Source: Burkholderiales bacterium (GTDB lineage Bacteria > Pseudomonadota > Gammaproteobacteria > Burkholderiales > Burkholderiaceae_C). From it: 64,000 nucleotides of DNA. Position numbers and translations under genes: made by a program. A model generated the notes under the pieces. The model saw nothing but the letters and a program-made list of their open reading frames with translations, had not been told where the DNA came from and did no database searches. The DNA lies in assembly GCA_016223165.1 (NCBI GenBank), contig JACRPO010000003.1, forward strand, positions 62,001 through 126,000, read 5' to 3'. Of this stretch, positions 44,556 through 54,185 are shown one piece after another (position 1 is the stretch's first letter; each line of letters starts with the position of its first letter).

Positions 44556-46139
44556 TCAGTCGCCGGCCTTCGAGAACTCGCCGGCCGGCAACGGACGTTG
44601 ACCGGCCTGGTCGGCCGGGTCGGCCCGGCCGGCGCGGCCTGCCTGGGCCGCGAGCGCCGCGTCGATGGAGCGCGCGGCCACCTTGCCGTCCTCCACCGCC
44701 TCGACGGTGAGGTCGCGCCCGCCGGCGCGGCAGTCGCCGCCGGCCCACACGCCGGCCAGGCTGGTGCGGCGCTCGGCGTCGGTGGCGATGCAGCCGCCCT
44801 TGCCACTGTCCAGCGCGATGGCGGCGCCGGCCGGCTCGGCCAAATAGGTCTGGCCGATGGCGCGCAGCACGCGGTCGGCGGCCAGTGTGAAGGTCTCGCC
44901 GGTCTCGACGAGGCGGCCTTCGTGCAAGGCGGTGACCGCGAAGCGCACGCCGCTCACCCGGCCCGCCTCGGCCAGCACGGCGAGCGGCGCCGCCCAGTGG
45001 CGGATGAGCACGCCCTGCGTCTGCGCCCAGGCCTGCTCGTGGCGCGAAGCCGGCATCGACTCCGCGCCGCGGCGGTAGACGATGGTGGCGGTGTCGGCGC
45101 CGAGCATCTTCGACTGCACGGCGGCATCCACCGCCGTCATACCGCCGCCGATGACGACGACATGGCGGCCGGGGCTCAGGCGCGAGAGGTCCTCGGCCTG
45201 GCGCAGCTCGGCGATGAAGTCCACGGCCGCCGCCAGCCCGGTGGCTTGCGGCTCGGGCACGCCGAGCGCATTGACGCCGGCCAGGCCCAGGCCCAGGAAG
45301 ACGGCGTCGAAATCGGCACGCAGGCCGTCGAGCGTGAACTCGCGGCCGAGCGCCTGGCTGCAGCGCACCTCGATGCCGCCGATGGCGAGCAGCCATCGCA
45401 CTTCGGCCTGCGCGAAGCCGTCGGTAGCCTTGTAGGCGGCGATACCGTACTCGTTGAGCCCGCCGAGCTTGGGGCGGGCGTCGAAGATCACGACATCGTG
45501 CCCGCGGCAGGCGAGCCCGTGCGCGCAGGCCAGGCCCGCCGGGCCGCCGCCGACGACGGCGATACGGCGGCCGCTACGCGGCGCGCGCGTGAAGAGCGGG
45601 CGGGCGTGTCTTTCGCTGTCGCCCTCGCGTTTGCCCTCGCGTTTGCCTTTGCCTTCGGCAGCGCGTGTGCCGTCGCCTTCGCCTTCGCACGCGGCGAAGA
45701 AGGCATCGGTGGCGTGGCGCTGCAGCAGGCCGATCTCGACCGGCTTGTCCTCGGCGGCATGGCGCACGCACGCGTCCTCGCACAGCACCTCGGTCGGGCA
45801 GACGCGCGCGCACATCCCGCCGAGCGGGTTGGCCGACAGGATGGCCGCGGCGGCGCCGCGCAGGTTGCCCTGCGCGATGCGCGCGATGAACGAGGGCACG
45901 TCGATGCCGGTCGGGCAGGCCGCGACGCAGGGCGCGTCGTGGCAGTAGTAGCAGCGTTCGGCCTCCACGAGCGCCTGCGCATGCGTCAGCGGCGGGTGCG
46001 CCTGCGCGATGCGGCGCTCGATCTCGGCGCGCGGCGGGCGGACGCCGGGCGCGTCCGCGGCCGGTGCATGGCCTGTGCGGGCCGTGTGGGCTGTGCGGGT
46101 CGCGGGTGGGGCGGGCGTGTTGGGGATCGTGCTCGTCAT
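44556..46139 (-). CDS. preT: NAD-dependent dihydropyrimidine dehydrogenase subunit PreT
   Basis: 527 residues from ATG 46139. N-terminal double iron-sulfur region: C63, C66, C71, C75 and C110, C114, C120, C124. Then FAD-binding VVGGGPAGLACA near 196 and NAD-binding VIGGGMTAVDAA. Passes electrons from NADH to PreA. A charged, low-complexity insert (about 153-182, with repeated GKREGKRE) separates the two cluster domain and FAD domain; it is not usual for the family. The N-terminus (1-35) is also Ala/Thr/Pro-rich. Confidence 0.95.
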   Translation of the reverse strand: MTSTIPNTPAPPATRTAHTARTGHAPAADAPGVRPPRAEIERRIAQAHPPLTHAQALVEAERCYYCHDAPCVAACPTGIDVPSFIARIAQGNLRGAAAAILSANPLGGMCARVCPTEVLCEDACVRHAAEDKPVEIGLLQRHATDAFFAACEGEGDGTRAAEGKGKREGKREGDSERHARPLFTRAPRSGRRIAVVGGGPAGLACAHGLACRGHDVVIFDARPKLGGLNEYGIAAYKATDGFAQAEVRWLLAIGGIEVRCSQALGREFTLDGLRADFDAVFLGLGLAGVNALGVPEPQATGLAAAVDFIAELRQAEDLSRLSPGRHVVVIGGGMTAVDAAVQSKMLGADTATIVYRRGAESMPASRHEQAWAQTQGVLIRHWAAPLAVLAEAGRVSGVRFAVTALHEGRLVETGETFTLAADRVLRAIGQTYLAEPAGAAIALDSGKGGCIATDAERRTSLAGVWAGGDCRAGGRDLTVEAVEDGKVAARSIDAALAAQAGRAGRADPADQAGQRPLPAGEFSKAGD

Positions 46140-46203
46140 ACGCGCCCTCCGGGAAGACAGGCTTGGCGACAGCGGCTGCGGCGGGCTACGATGCTCACCA
46201 ACC

Positions 46204-46217
46204 GGTAAAACTTTACC
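46204..46217. promoter_or_regulatory. Palindrome between preT and the TetR gene, candidate operator
   Basis: GGTAAA, two bases, TTTACC: a perfect 6+2+6 inverted repeat at 46204-46217, AT-rich in an otherwise GC-rich spacer. It sits 65 bases upstream of the preT ATG and about 45 bases before the likely TetR start. It differs from the RutR consensus (TTGACC-GGTCAA type) in the half-site but has similar geometry. Confidence 0.6.
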
Positions 46218-46261
46218 AATCCGTGGTTTCCCGATCGAGACGCCAGGGCGCCGACCCAGAG

Positions 46262-46984
46262 GTGAAAGCAGGAGCCGCGCCAGCCCCCGGCGCAGCGGCT
46301 CGCACGCCCCGGCGGTCGCGGCCCGCACCCCCCGCGCCACCGGCCCCGCCACCGATCACCCGCCCGCCGCGCGCCGCCCGCCTCGACAAGGAGCAGCGCA
46401 TCCTGCGCGAGGCCGAGGCCCAGTTCGCCCGCTACGGCTTCGAGGGCGCCTCGCTGGAGAACATCGGCGTTGCGGCGGGCATGAGCAGGCACGCGCTGCT
46501 GTACTACTTTCCGAGCAAGGAGGCGCTGTACCGGCGCGTGCTCGACGAGGTGCTGTCGCACTGGCTGTCGGGCATGGGCGAGCTCGCGCGCGCCGCCGAT
46601 CCCGCCGCCGGCCTGCGCACCTACATCGCGGCCAAGCTGAAGAGCTCGCGCAGGCACCCCGACGGCTCGCGCCTCTTCACGAAAGAGGTGATGGCCGGCG
46701 CGCCCCACTACGGGGAAGCGATCACCAAACGGGTGCTGCCGGTGCTGCAGGCCGATATCGATGCGTTCCGGCGCTGGGCGCGCGCGGGCCAGGTGCGGCG
46801 AATCGACTTCCGGCACCTGATCTTCATGATCTGGGCCATGACGCAGGCCTACGCCGACCACGCGTCGCAGTTCGCGCTGCTGCTGGGCCGCCCGGCGCTC
46901 GGCGACGCCGAGTTCAAGGCGGCGCAGCGCGTCATCGAGCAGCTCGTCTGGGGGGCACTCGCGCCGACGCCGGCGCCGGCCTGA
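46262..46984 (+). CDS. TetR/AcrR-family regulator, RutR-like
   Basis: About 240 residues if it starts at GTG 46262 (46223 is another). The N-terminal 40 residues are Pro/Ala-rich. The TetR DNA-binding helices follow: LREAEAQFARYGFEGASLENIGVAAGMSRHALLYYFPSKEALYRRV. The C-terminal domain has an adjacent RLFTKEVMAGAP motif as in RutR/YcdC, which sense pyrimidines. Divergent from preT, so it most likely regulates the pyrimidine operon by binding the palindrome between them. Ligand inferred from the family. Confidence 0.88.
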   Translation: MKAGAAPAPGAAARTPRRSRPAPPAPPAPPPITRPPRAARLDKEQRILREAEAQFARYGFEGASLENIGVAAGMSRHALLYYFPSKEALYRRVLDEVLSHWLSGMGELARAADPAAGLRTYIAAKLKSSRRHPDGSRLFTKEVMAGAPHYGEAITKRVLPVLQADIDAFRRWARAGQVRRIDFRHLIFMIWAMTQAYADHASQFALLLGRPALGDAEFKAAQRVIEQLVWGALAPTPAPA

Positions 46985-47051
46985 AGCGCCGGCGGGGCCC
47001 GCAAGCCCCGCCAAGAAGGCCGCTCGAGCGTCGCCGCCCGAGCGCGCCCCG

Positions 47052-49028
47052 TCAGAGCGACTGCGCCAACTGCTCCAGGATGGCCGGGTTCTCGAGCGTC
47101 GAGGTGTCCTGCGTGATCGCCTCGCCCTTGGCGATGCTGCGCAGCAGCCGGCGCATGATCTTGCCGCTGCGTGTCTTGGGCAGGTTGTCGCCGAAGCGGA
47201 TGTCCTTCGGCTTGGCGATCGGGCCGATCTCCTTGGCCACCCAGTTGCGCAGCTCGGCGGCGATCTTCTTGGCCTCGTCGCCGGTGGGGCGCGGGCGCTT
47301 GAGCACGACGAAGGCGCAGATGGCCTCGCCGGTGGTCTCGTCCGGGCGACCCACCACCGCGGCCTCGGCCACGAGCTCGGTGTGGCTGACGAGCGCCGAC
47401 TCGATCTCCATCGTGCCCATGCGGTGCCCGGAGACGTTGAGCACGTCGTCGATGCGGCCGGTGATGGTGAAGTAGCCCGTGGTCTTGTCGCGGATGGAGC
47501 CGTCGCCCGCGAGGTAGTAGCCCTTCAGCTCCGGCGGGTAGTAGCTCTTCTTGAAGCGCTCGGGGTCGCCCCAGATCGTGCGGATCATGCTCGGCCAGGG
47601 CTTCTTGATGACGAGGATGCCGCCCGAGCCGTTGGACACGTCGGCGCCGGTCTCGTCGACGACGGCCGCGGTGATGCCCGGGAAGGGCAGCGTGCACGAG
47701 CCCGGCACCATCGGCGTGGCGCCCGGCAGCGGCGTGATGACGTGGCCGCCGGTCTCGGTCTGCCAGAAGGTGTCGACGATCGGGCAGCGGCCGCCGCCCA
47801 CGTGCTTGTAGTACCACTCCCAGGCGGCCGGGTTGATGGGCTCGCCCACCGTGCCGAGGATGCGCAGGCTCGAGAGGTCGCTCTTCTTCGGGTGCACGGC
47901 CTCGTTGCCTTCGGCCGCCTTGATGAGCGAGCGGATGGCGGTGGGCGCGGTGTAGAAGATGGTGACCTTGTGCTTCTCGATCGTCTTCCAGAAGCGTGCC
48001 GCGTCCGGGTAGGTCGGGATGCCCTCGAAGACGACCTCGGTGCCGCCGAGCGCGAGCGGGCCGTAGGTGATGTAGCTGTGGCCGGTAACCCAGCCGATGT
48101 CGGCCGTGCACCAGAAGACGTCGTTGTCCTTGAGGTCGAAGGTCCAGGCGGTCGTCAGCGCCGCATGCAGCAGGTAGCCGCCGGTGCTGTGCTGCACGCC
48201 CTTGGGCTTGCCCGTGCTGCCGCTCGTGTAGAGCAGGAACAGCGGGTGCTCGGCGCCCACATACTCGGGCTCGCAGGTGGTGGGCTTGCCGGCCAGCTCT
48301 TCGTGCAGCCAGCGGTCGCGCGCCGGGTTCCAGGCGATCTTGCCGCCGGTGCGCTTGTAGACGATGACGTTGGCGATGCTGTCGCAGCCGCCGAGCGAGA
48401 TCGCCTCGTCGACGATGCTCTTGAGCGGCAGGTGCTTGCCGCCGCGCGCCTGCTCGTCGGCGGTGATGACCATCACGGCGCCGGCGTCCTCGATGCGGTC
48501 GCGCAGGCTCTGCGCGCTGAAACCGCCGAAGACCACCGAATGCGTGGCGCCGATGCGCGCGCAGGCCTGCATCGCGGCCACGCCCTCGACGCTCATCGAC
48601 ATGTAGATGACGACGCGGTCGCCTGATCTGACGCCGCGTGCGCGCAGCGCGTTGGCGAACTGGTTCACCTTGGCCAACAGCTCGCGGTAGGTGACCTTGC
48701 TGACGGCGCCGTCGTCGGCCTCGAAGATGATGGCGACCTTGTCGCCGAGCCCACGCTCGACGTTGCGGTCCAGGCAGTTGACCGAGGCGTTGAGCGTGCC
48801 GTCCTCGAACCACTTGAAGAACGGCGCGTTGCTGGAGTCGAGCACCTTGGTGAAGGGCTTCTTCCAGGTCACGAACTCCTTGGCCAGGCGCCCCCAGTAA
48901 CCCTCGTAGTCGCGCTCGGCCTCGTCGACCAGCGCCTGGTAGGCGGCCATGCCCGACACCCGCGCCCCGGCAACCAGCGAGGCCGGCGGCTGGTGGGTCT
49001 TGAGTTCGGTCGCGTGTTCTGTGCTCAT
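47052..49028 (-). CDS. acs: Acetyl-CoA synthetase
   Basis: 658 residues from ATG 49028. AMP-forming ligase that makes acetyl-CoA from acetate. Motifs: [13 protein letters not shown] near 267, WQTETGG near 410, and the C-terminal acetylation lysine in TRSGKIMRR (last about 30 residues). Normal length. Its upstream region is shared with the divergent membrane protein gene. Confidence 0.97.
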   Translation of the reverse strand: MSTEHATELKTHQPPASLVAGARVSGMAAYQALVDEAERDYEGYWGRLAKEFVTWKKPFTKVLDSSNAPFFKWFEDGTLNASVNCLDRNVERGLGDKVAIIFEADDGAVSKVTYRELLAKVNQFANALRARGVRSGDRVVIYMSMSVEGVAAMQACARIGATHSVVFGGFSAQSLRDRIEDAGAVMVITADEQARGGKHLPLKSIVDEAISLGGCDSIANVIVYKRTGGKIAWNPARDRWLHEELAGKPTTCEPEYVGAEHPLFLLYTSGSTGKPKGVQHSTGGYLLHAALTTAWTFDLKDNDVFWCTADIGWVTGHSYITYGPLALGGTEVVFEGIPTYPDAARFWKTIEKHKVTIFYTAPTAIRSLIKAAEGNEAVHPKKSDLSSLRILGTVGEPINPAAWEWYYKHVGGGRCPIVDTFWQTETGGHVITPLPGATPMVPGSCTLPFPGITAAVVDETGADVSNGSGGILVIKKPWPSMIRTIWGDPERFKKSYYPPELKGYYLAGDGSIRDKTTGYFTITGRIDDVLNVSGHRMGTMEIESALVSHTELVAEAAVVGRPDETTGEAICAFVVLKRPRPTGDEAKKIAAELRNWVAKEIGPIAKPKDIRFGDNLPKTRSGKIMRRLLRSIAKGEAITQDTSTLENPAILEQLAQSL

Positions 49029-49240
49029 GCCTCGTGTCTCCTGGGTGCGTGGGTTGGCTTGCTGCACGCCGGTGCACTGAAAACGCCGGACAGCTGCAAT
49101 TTGCGCAAGCTTGGTGCCAAGCTCTGACAGACCCCTTACGGATCGCCCCGGGGGCGCCCTCCGGGGTATTGCCAGGCCGTCATGGTGGCACCACTAGAAT
49201 TTCCTGCAAACCGGGGCCGCCCCGACAACACCTCGAACGA

Positions 49241-49846
49241 ATGTCCACCGACCCCTTCCCGGCCGAAAAGACCCGCCTGCGCGCCCTGCCTCGGTTCATC
49301 TTTGCCAGCCGCTGGCTGCAGCTGCCGCTGTACCTCGGCCTGATCGTCGCGCAATGCGTGTACGTCTTCCACTTCTGGGTCGAGCTCGTGCACCTGGTGG
49401 AGGCGGCCTTCGGCAACCCGGGGGCGCTGGCCAAGCTCGTCGTCAGCATCGGCTACAAGAGCGACGCGCCGGTCGGCTCGCTCAACGAGACGGTGATCAT
49501 GCTCGTCGTGCTCGCCCTCATCGACGTGGTGATGATCAGCAATCTGCTCATCATGGTCATCGTCGGCGGCTACGAGACCTTCGTCTCGCGCCTGGACCTC
49601 GAGGGCCACCCCGACCAGCCGGAGTGGCTCTCCCACGTCAACGCCTCGGTGCTGAAGGTGAAGCTGGCCACCGCCATCATCGGCATCAGCTCGATCCACC
49701 TGCTGAAGACCTTCATCAACGCCGCCAACTACACCGACAAGGTGCTGCTGTGGCAGACGGTGATCCACATCACCTTCCTGCTCTCGGCGCTGGCCATCGC
49801 GCTCACCGACCGCCTGATGGCGCCGGTGCCCAAGGCCGCCCATTGA
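49241..49846 (+). CDS. YqhA/UPF0114-family membrane protein (TIGR00645)
   Basis: 201 residues with four hydrophobic segments: about 25-50 (LYLGLIVAQCVYVFHFW), 85-110 (IMLVVLALIDVVMISNLLI), 140-160 and 170-190. Conserved family block SNLLIMVIVGGYETFVSRLD. Function unknown. ATG 49241 is preferred over the longer frame upstream. Starts 213 bases from divergent acs; ends 64 bases before fumarase, so a shared transcript is possible. Confidence 0.92.
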   Translation: MSTDPFPAEKTRLRALPRFIFASRWLQLPLYLGLIVAQCVYVFHFWVELVHLVEAAFGNPGALAKLVVSIGYKSDAPVGSLNETVIMLVVLALIDVVMISNLLIMVIVGGYETFVSRLDLEGHPDQPEWLSHVNASVLKVKLATAIIGISSIHLLKTFINAANYTDKVLLWQTVIHITFLLSALAIALTDRLMAPVPKAAH

Positions 49847-49910
49847 GGCGGGCACGGCCGCGCCGTCCGCCCCATCCGCCCCCAACCGCCCCAGCCGGCT
49901 CGATCACCCC

Positions 49911-51440
49911 ATGAGCACCACCACCGTCACCCGGGCCGACCTCGTCGAGAGCGTCGCCGCCGCGCTGCAGTACATCAGCTACTACCACCCGGCAGACTAC
50001 ATCTCGCACCTGGCGCGCGCCTACGAAAGCGAACAGGGCCCGGCGGCCAAGGACGCGATCGCGCAGATCCTCACCAACAGCCGCATGTGCGCCGAGGGCC
50101 ACCGACCGATCTGCCAGGACACCGGCATCGTCAACGTCTTCCTGAAGATCGGCATGGACGTGCGCTTCGCCGGCTTCACCGGTTCGATCGAAGACGCCGT
50201 CAACGAAGGCGTGCGCCAAGCCTACCTTCACCCGGAGAACAAGCTGCGCGGCTCGGTGCTGGCCGACCCGCTGTTCGAGCGCAGGAACACCCAGGACAAC
50301 ACGCCGGCCGTCGTGCACATGAGCGTGGTGCCCGGCCACACCGTCGACGTGACCGTCGCCGCCAAGGGTGGCGGCAGCGAGAACAAGAGCAAATTCGTCA
50401 TGATGAACCCGAGCGACAGCCTCGTCGACTGGGTGATGAAGACGGTGCCGACGATGGGCGCCGGCTGGTGCCCGCCGGGCATGCTCGGCATCGGCGTGGG
50501 CGGCACGGCCGAGAAGGCGATGCTGCTGGCCAAGGAAGTGCTGATGGAGCCGATCGACATGTTCGACCTGCTCGCCCGCGGGCCGCGCGACAAGCTCGAG
50601 GAGCTGCGCATCGAGCTGTACGAGAAGGTCAACGCGCTCGGCATCGGCGCGCAGGGGCTGGGCGGCCTCACCACCGTGCTCGACGTGAAGATCGCCACCT
50701 GGCCCACGCACGCGGCGAGCAAGCCGGTGGCGATGATCCCCAACTGCGCCGCCACGCGCCACGCGCACGTGGTGCTCGACGGCTCGGGCCCGGCCTACAT
50801 GGAGCCGCCGAGCCTGGACCTGTGGCCCAAGGTGAACTGGGCGCCCGACGCGAAGAAGAGCAAGCGCGTCGACCTGAATGCGCTCACGCCGGCCGAGGTG
50901 GCGAGCTGGAAGCCGGGCGACACGCTGCTGCTCAACGGCAAGATGCTCACCGGCCGCGACGCCGCGCACAAGCGCATCCAGGACATGCTCGCGAAGGGCG
51001 AGAAGCTGCCCGTGGACTTCAGGAACCGCGTCATCTACTACGTCGGCCCGGTCGACCCGGTGCGCGACGAGGTCGTCGGCCCGGCCGGCCCGACCACGGC
51101 CACGCGCATGGACAAGTTCACCGAGATGATGCTGGCGCAGACCGGCCTCATCGCGATGATCGGCAAGGCCGAGCGCGGCTCCGTCGCCATCGAGGCCATC
51201 CGCAGGCACAAGAGCGCCTACCTCATGGCCGTGGGCGGCGCCGCCTACCTCGTGGCCAAGGCCATCAAGGGCGCCAAGGTGCTGGGCTTCGCCGACCTCG
51301 GCATGGAGGCGATCTACGAGTTCGACGTCAAGGACATGCCGGTGACCGTGGCCGTGAGCGCCGACGGCACGAGCGTGCACGACACCGCGCCGCGCGAGTG
51401 GCAGGCGAGGATCGGCAAGATACCGGTGGCGGTGGCGTAG
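49911..51440 (+). CDS. fumA: Fumarate hydratase, class I
   Basis: 509 residues. Iron-sulfur fumarase (fumarate to malate). N-terminal hydratase domain with CQDTGIVNVF near residue 65 and HLTNSRMC-type cysteine segment. KGGGSENKS near 155 and MLGIGVGGTAEKAM near 190 are typical. The beta-domain begins near 300 with NGKMLTGRDAAHKR and ends with the catalytic-loop region GPTTATRMDKF. Full length. Confidence 0.96.
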   Translation: MSTTTVTRADLVESVAAALQYISYYHPADYISHLARAYESEQGPAAKDAIAQILTNSRMCAEGHRPICQDTGIVNVFLKIGMDVRFAGFTGSIEDAVNEGVRQAYLHPENKLRGSVLADPLFERRNTQDNTPAVVHMSVVPGHTVDVTVAAKGGGSENKSKFVMMNPSDSLVDWVMKTVPTMGAGWCPPGMLGIGVGGTAEKAMLLAKEVLMEPIDMFDLLARGPRDKLEELRIELYEKVNALGIGAQGLGGLTTVLDVKIATWPTHAASKPVAMIPNCAATRHAHVVLDGSGPAYMEPPSLDLWPKVNWAPDAKKSKRVDLNALTPAEVASWKPGDTLLLNGKMLTGRDAAHKRIQDMLAKGEKLPVDFRNRVIYYVGPVDPVRDEVVGPAGPTTATRMDKFTEMMLAQTGLIAMIGKAERGSVAIEAIRRHKSAYLMAVGGAAYLVAKAIKGAKVLGFADLGMEAIYEFDVKDMPVTVAVSADGTSVHDTAPREWQARIGKIPVAVA

Positions 51441-51583
51441 CGGCAGGCCGGCTTCAACAACCTCGTCGGGCGACGCTCTTCAACCGGGCAACCGGCGTGG
51501 TCTTCCTGGTCGCCGCGGGATTCGTCGCGACGACGAAGCGAAGCGCCGCGTAGCCACTCTCACCCCGATCGATCGGACCGCAC

Positions 51584-51913
51584 ATGCAGATCAACGACTT
51601 GCCCTTCGGCACCACCGACTGGTCATCCGTGCCTGTTTCCGAGCACAAGGGAGACCAAGGCATGGCGTACTGGCGCACCCGCCAGTTCGGCGACATCCGG
51701 GTGAGGATGGTCGAGTACTCGCCGGGCTACGTCGCCGACCATTGGTGCGTCAAGGGCCACGTCCTGCTCTGCCTCGAGGGCGAGCTTGAGACCGAGCTGG
51801 CGGACGGCCGGCGGTTCACTCTGGCCCCCGGCGCCTCCTACCAGGTTGCCGACAACGCCGAACCGCACCGATCGTCCACCGTGACGGGCGCCAGACTGTT
51901 CATCGTCGACTGA
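51584..51913 (+). CDS. Small cupin-fold protein ('DHCW motif' family)
   Basis: 109 residues with the family blocks TEHKG-like (SEHKGDQGMAYWRTRQFG), VRMVEYSPGYVADHWCVKGH and GARLFIVD. The conserved AD-H-W-C-x-K-G-H segment, with a metal-binding-type histidine, gives the family its name. A one-domain cupin beta-barrel. Function unknown. Isolated, 143 bases after fumarase. Confidence 0.9.
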   Translation: MQINDLPFGTTDWSSVPVSEHKGDQGMAYWRTRQFGDIRVRMVEYSPGYVADHWCVKGHVLLCLEGELETELADGRRFTLAPGASYQVADNAEPHRSSTVTGARLFIVD

Positions 51914-52045
51914 ACCGAGAAGCCCGACTTCATCGAGGCCCGCCTCGACGCACCCGACACATCGCATGCGGCCGCGAGCGGGCGCCTGAACAGCTCTGAA
52001 CGGGTGCCCGACCATGTCGAACGAAACTCGCCCTTGCGGCCATCG

Positions 52046-52960
52046 TCACGCCCTGCCGATCGCGCCCGTGCCCTCGAGCAACCGCACGAGCCCGGCTGCC
52101 TCGGCGGAGAGGTCGCCCCGCCGCCGCATCGCGACCAGCAGGCGGCGTTCCACCTCGAGCCCCTGCAAGGTCAGCACGGCCAGCTCCAGCGCCCGGGCAT
52201 AGAGCGGCGCACTCGCGCGCGGCAGCACGGCCAGGCCCAGCCCGCAGGCCACCATGCGGCACATGGCGTCGAAGCTGCGCACCTGCACGCGGATGCGCGG
52301 CGTGCGGCCGACGGCTTCGGCGGCGGCCATGATCTTGCGCGTCAGCGACGCACTGCGCGGCAGGGTCACGAGGTCGTGGTCGAGTGCGCGCGCGATCGGC
52401 AGCTCCGCCTCGCCGGCGAGCGGATGGCCGGCGGGCACGAGGAGCACCAGCTGGTCGACGTCGCAGACGAAGGTCTCCAGGCCCTCGCACGGCACGTTGT
52501 CACCGATGATCGCCAGCTCGGCGGTGCCCTTGTGCACGGCGCGGATCGCGTCTTCGCTCAGCGCCTCCTCGAGGTCGATGCGCACGTTCGGGTGCAGCGC
52601 CGCGTAGTGCGCGAGCACGCGCGGCAGGAAGCCGCCGAACGCTGAAGGATTGGCCCACAGGCGCAGGTGTCCGCCCGCACCCGAGCGGAAGTCGTCGACC
52701 GCCAGCGCGAGCTGCTCGAGCCGCGCGATGACCTCGATCGCATGCCGGTGCAGGGCCTGGCCGTGCGGCGTGGTGGTCACACCGCGCTGTCCGCGCTGCA
52801 GCAGCGCGGCGCCGCAGTGCTGCTCGAGCTCGCCGATGCGCTTGCTCGCCGCGGCGAGCGAGATGCCGAAGCGGTCGGCCCCCGCCGTGAGGCTGCCGGC
52901 ATCGACCACCGCGACATACAGGCGCAGGGTCACGAGGTCGAAGCGGTTCAGGTTGATCAC
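52046..52960 (-). CDS. LysR-family transcriptional regulator of the malonate locus
   Basis: 304 residues from GTG 52960 (VINLNRFDLVTLRLYVAVVD). N-terminal LysR winged helix with GSLTAGADRFGISLAAASKRIGELE; C-terminal effector-binding domain with LRLWANPSAFGGFLPRVL. Divergent from the tctC-mdc operon by 157 bases, so likely its activator (MdcR-like), with malonate as possible ligand. The longer upstream frame overlaps tctC and is rejected. Confidence 0.9.
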   Translation of the reverse strand: MINLNRFDLVTLRLYVAVVDAGSLTAGADRFGISLAAASKRIGELEQHCGAALLQRGQRGVTTTPHGQALHRHAIEVIARLEQLALAVDDFRSGAGGHLRLWANPSAFGGFLPRVLAHYAALHPNVRIDLEEALSEDAIRAVHKGTAELAIIGDNVPCEGLETFVCDVDQLVLLVPAGHPLAGEAELPIARALDHDLVTLPRSASLTRKIMAAAEAVGRTPRIRVQVRSFDAMCRMVACGLGLAVLPRASAPLYARALELAVLTLQGLEVERRLLVAMRRRGDLSAEAAGLVRLLEGTGAIGRA

Positions 52961-53117
52961 GCGGGCAGTCCCCTCAGTCCCCTCAACCCGGACCGAAGGC
53001 CGCCTCAACGCAAGGCGAATGGCGCGCCGGGCCGGCACGGCCGACGATGCACGCACGGCCGCCGAAGCGATTGAAGCGATCGTAGCCGCCGGCCGGCAAA
53101 CCCCCAGGAGACAACCG

Positions 53118-54128
53118 ATGCCCTTGCCCGTCGCCCCCCGCCGTCGCGTGCTCGCGGCCCTGGCCGCGCTGACCCCCGCGTTGACCGCGGCGTTGACTGC
53201 CGCCTTGCCCACGCCCGGCTGGGCCCAGGCCTGGCTGGCCAAGCCGGTGACGATCGTCGTGCCGTTCCCGGCCGGCGGCGGCACCGACGCCTTCGCGCGC
53301 CCGCTGTTCGCCACGCTGACGAAGAACACCGGCAAGCAGTTCATCATCGACAACAAGGGCGGTGCGGGCGGCACGCTGGGCGCCGGGCTCGCCTCGCGCG
53401 CGGCGCCGGACGGCTACACGTTCTTCATGGGCGCGGTGCACCACGCAATCGCGCCGGCGGTCTATCCCAAGCTCGACTACAACCTGCAGGCCGACTTCGT
53501 GCCGGTGGGGCTGATCGCCAGCGTGCCGCAGGTCATCGTCGTCAACCCGCAGCGCGTGGCGGCCAACACGCTGCCCGAGTTGCTCGAGCACCTGCGCAAG
53601 AACCCAGGCAAGGTGAACTTCGGCTCGGCCGGCAACGGCACCTCGCACCACCTGGCCGGCGAGCTGTTCAAGCTGCAGACCAAGACCTTCATCACGCACA
53701 TCCCGTACCGCGGCGCGGGGCCGGCGCTGCAGGACCTGGCGGCCGGGCAGGTGGACCTGATGTTCGACGGCCTGGGCTCCTCGGCCACGCACATCAAGTC
53801 CGGCCGCATCAAGGCGCTCGCGGTGGCGGCCGACAAGCCCGCGCCGGGCTTCGGCCAGGTGCCGCTGGCCAAGGACGGCGGCGCGCCGAACTACCTGGTC
53901 TCGACCTGGTACGGCCTGTGGGCGCCGAAGAACACGCCCAAGGAGATCGTCGCGGCGATGGCCGCCGAGATGAAGAAGGCGCTCGCCAGCGAAGAGCTGA
54001 AGGCCCTCTGGACCGGGCTCGGCGCCGAGACGCCGAACCTGTGGGGCGACGACTTCGGCAAGTTCGTCGGCGCTGAAACCAGACGCTGGGGCGAGGTGGT
54101 CAGGGCGGCCCACATCAAGCTCGACTGA
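53118..54128 (+). CDS. Bug-family (TctC) binding protein of the malonate locus
   Basis: 336 residues. ATG 53118 follows AGGAG by 7 bases. Signal peptide MPLPVAPRRRVLAALAALTP, cleaved near GWAQA. Bug features: VTIVVPFPAGGGTDAFARPL, NKGGAGGTLGAGLASRAAPDGYT, IPYRGAGPALQDLAAGQVD. It sits directly before the malonate decarboxylase genes, so it may bind malonate. Classical transporters for this pathway (MdcLM or MdcF) and TctA/TctB are not present in the window. Confidence 0.93.
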   Translation: MPLPVAPRRRVLAALAALTPALTAALTAALPTPGWAQAWLAKPVTIVVPFPAGGGTDAFARPLFATLTKNTGKQFIIDNKGGAGGTLGAGLASRAAPDGYTFFMGAVHHAIAPAVYPKLDYNLQADFVPVGLIASVPQVIVVNPQRVAANTLPELLEHLRKNPGKVNFGSAGNGTSHHLAGELFKLQTKTFITHIPYRGAGPALQDLAAGQVDLMFDGLGSSATHIKSGRIKALAVAADKPAPGFGQVPLAKDGGAPNYLVSTWYGLWAPKNTPKEIVAAMAAEMKKALASEELKALWTGLGAETPNLWGDDFGKFVGAETRRWGEVVRAAHIKLD

Positions 54129-54185
54129 AGCGCACGCCGGAGAGAGACCCGACAGACGCCCGAGAGACACCCGAGAGACGCCGAC

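Noticed and set aside
43266-46208. 980-codon plus-strand frame opposite preA and preT
   Set aside because: Composition-driven antisense frame; the reverse-strand genes carry all cysteine and cofactor motifs.
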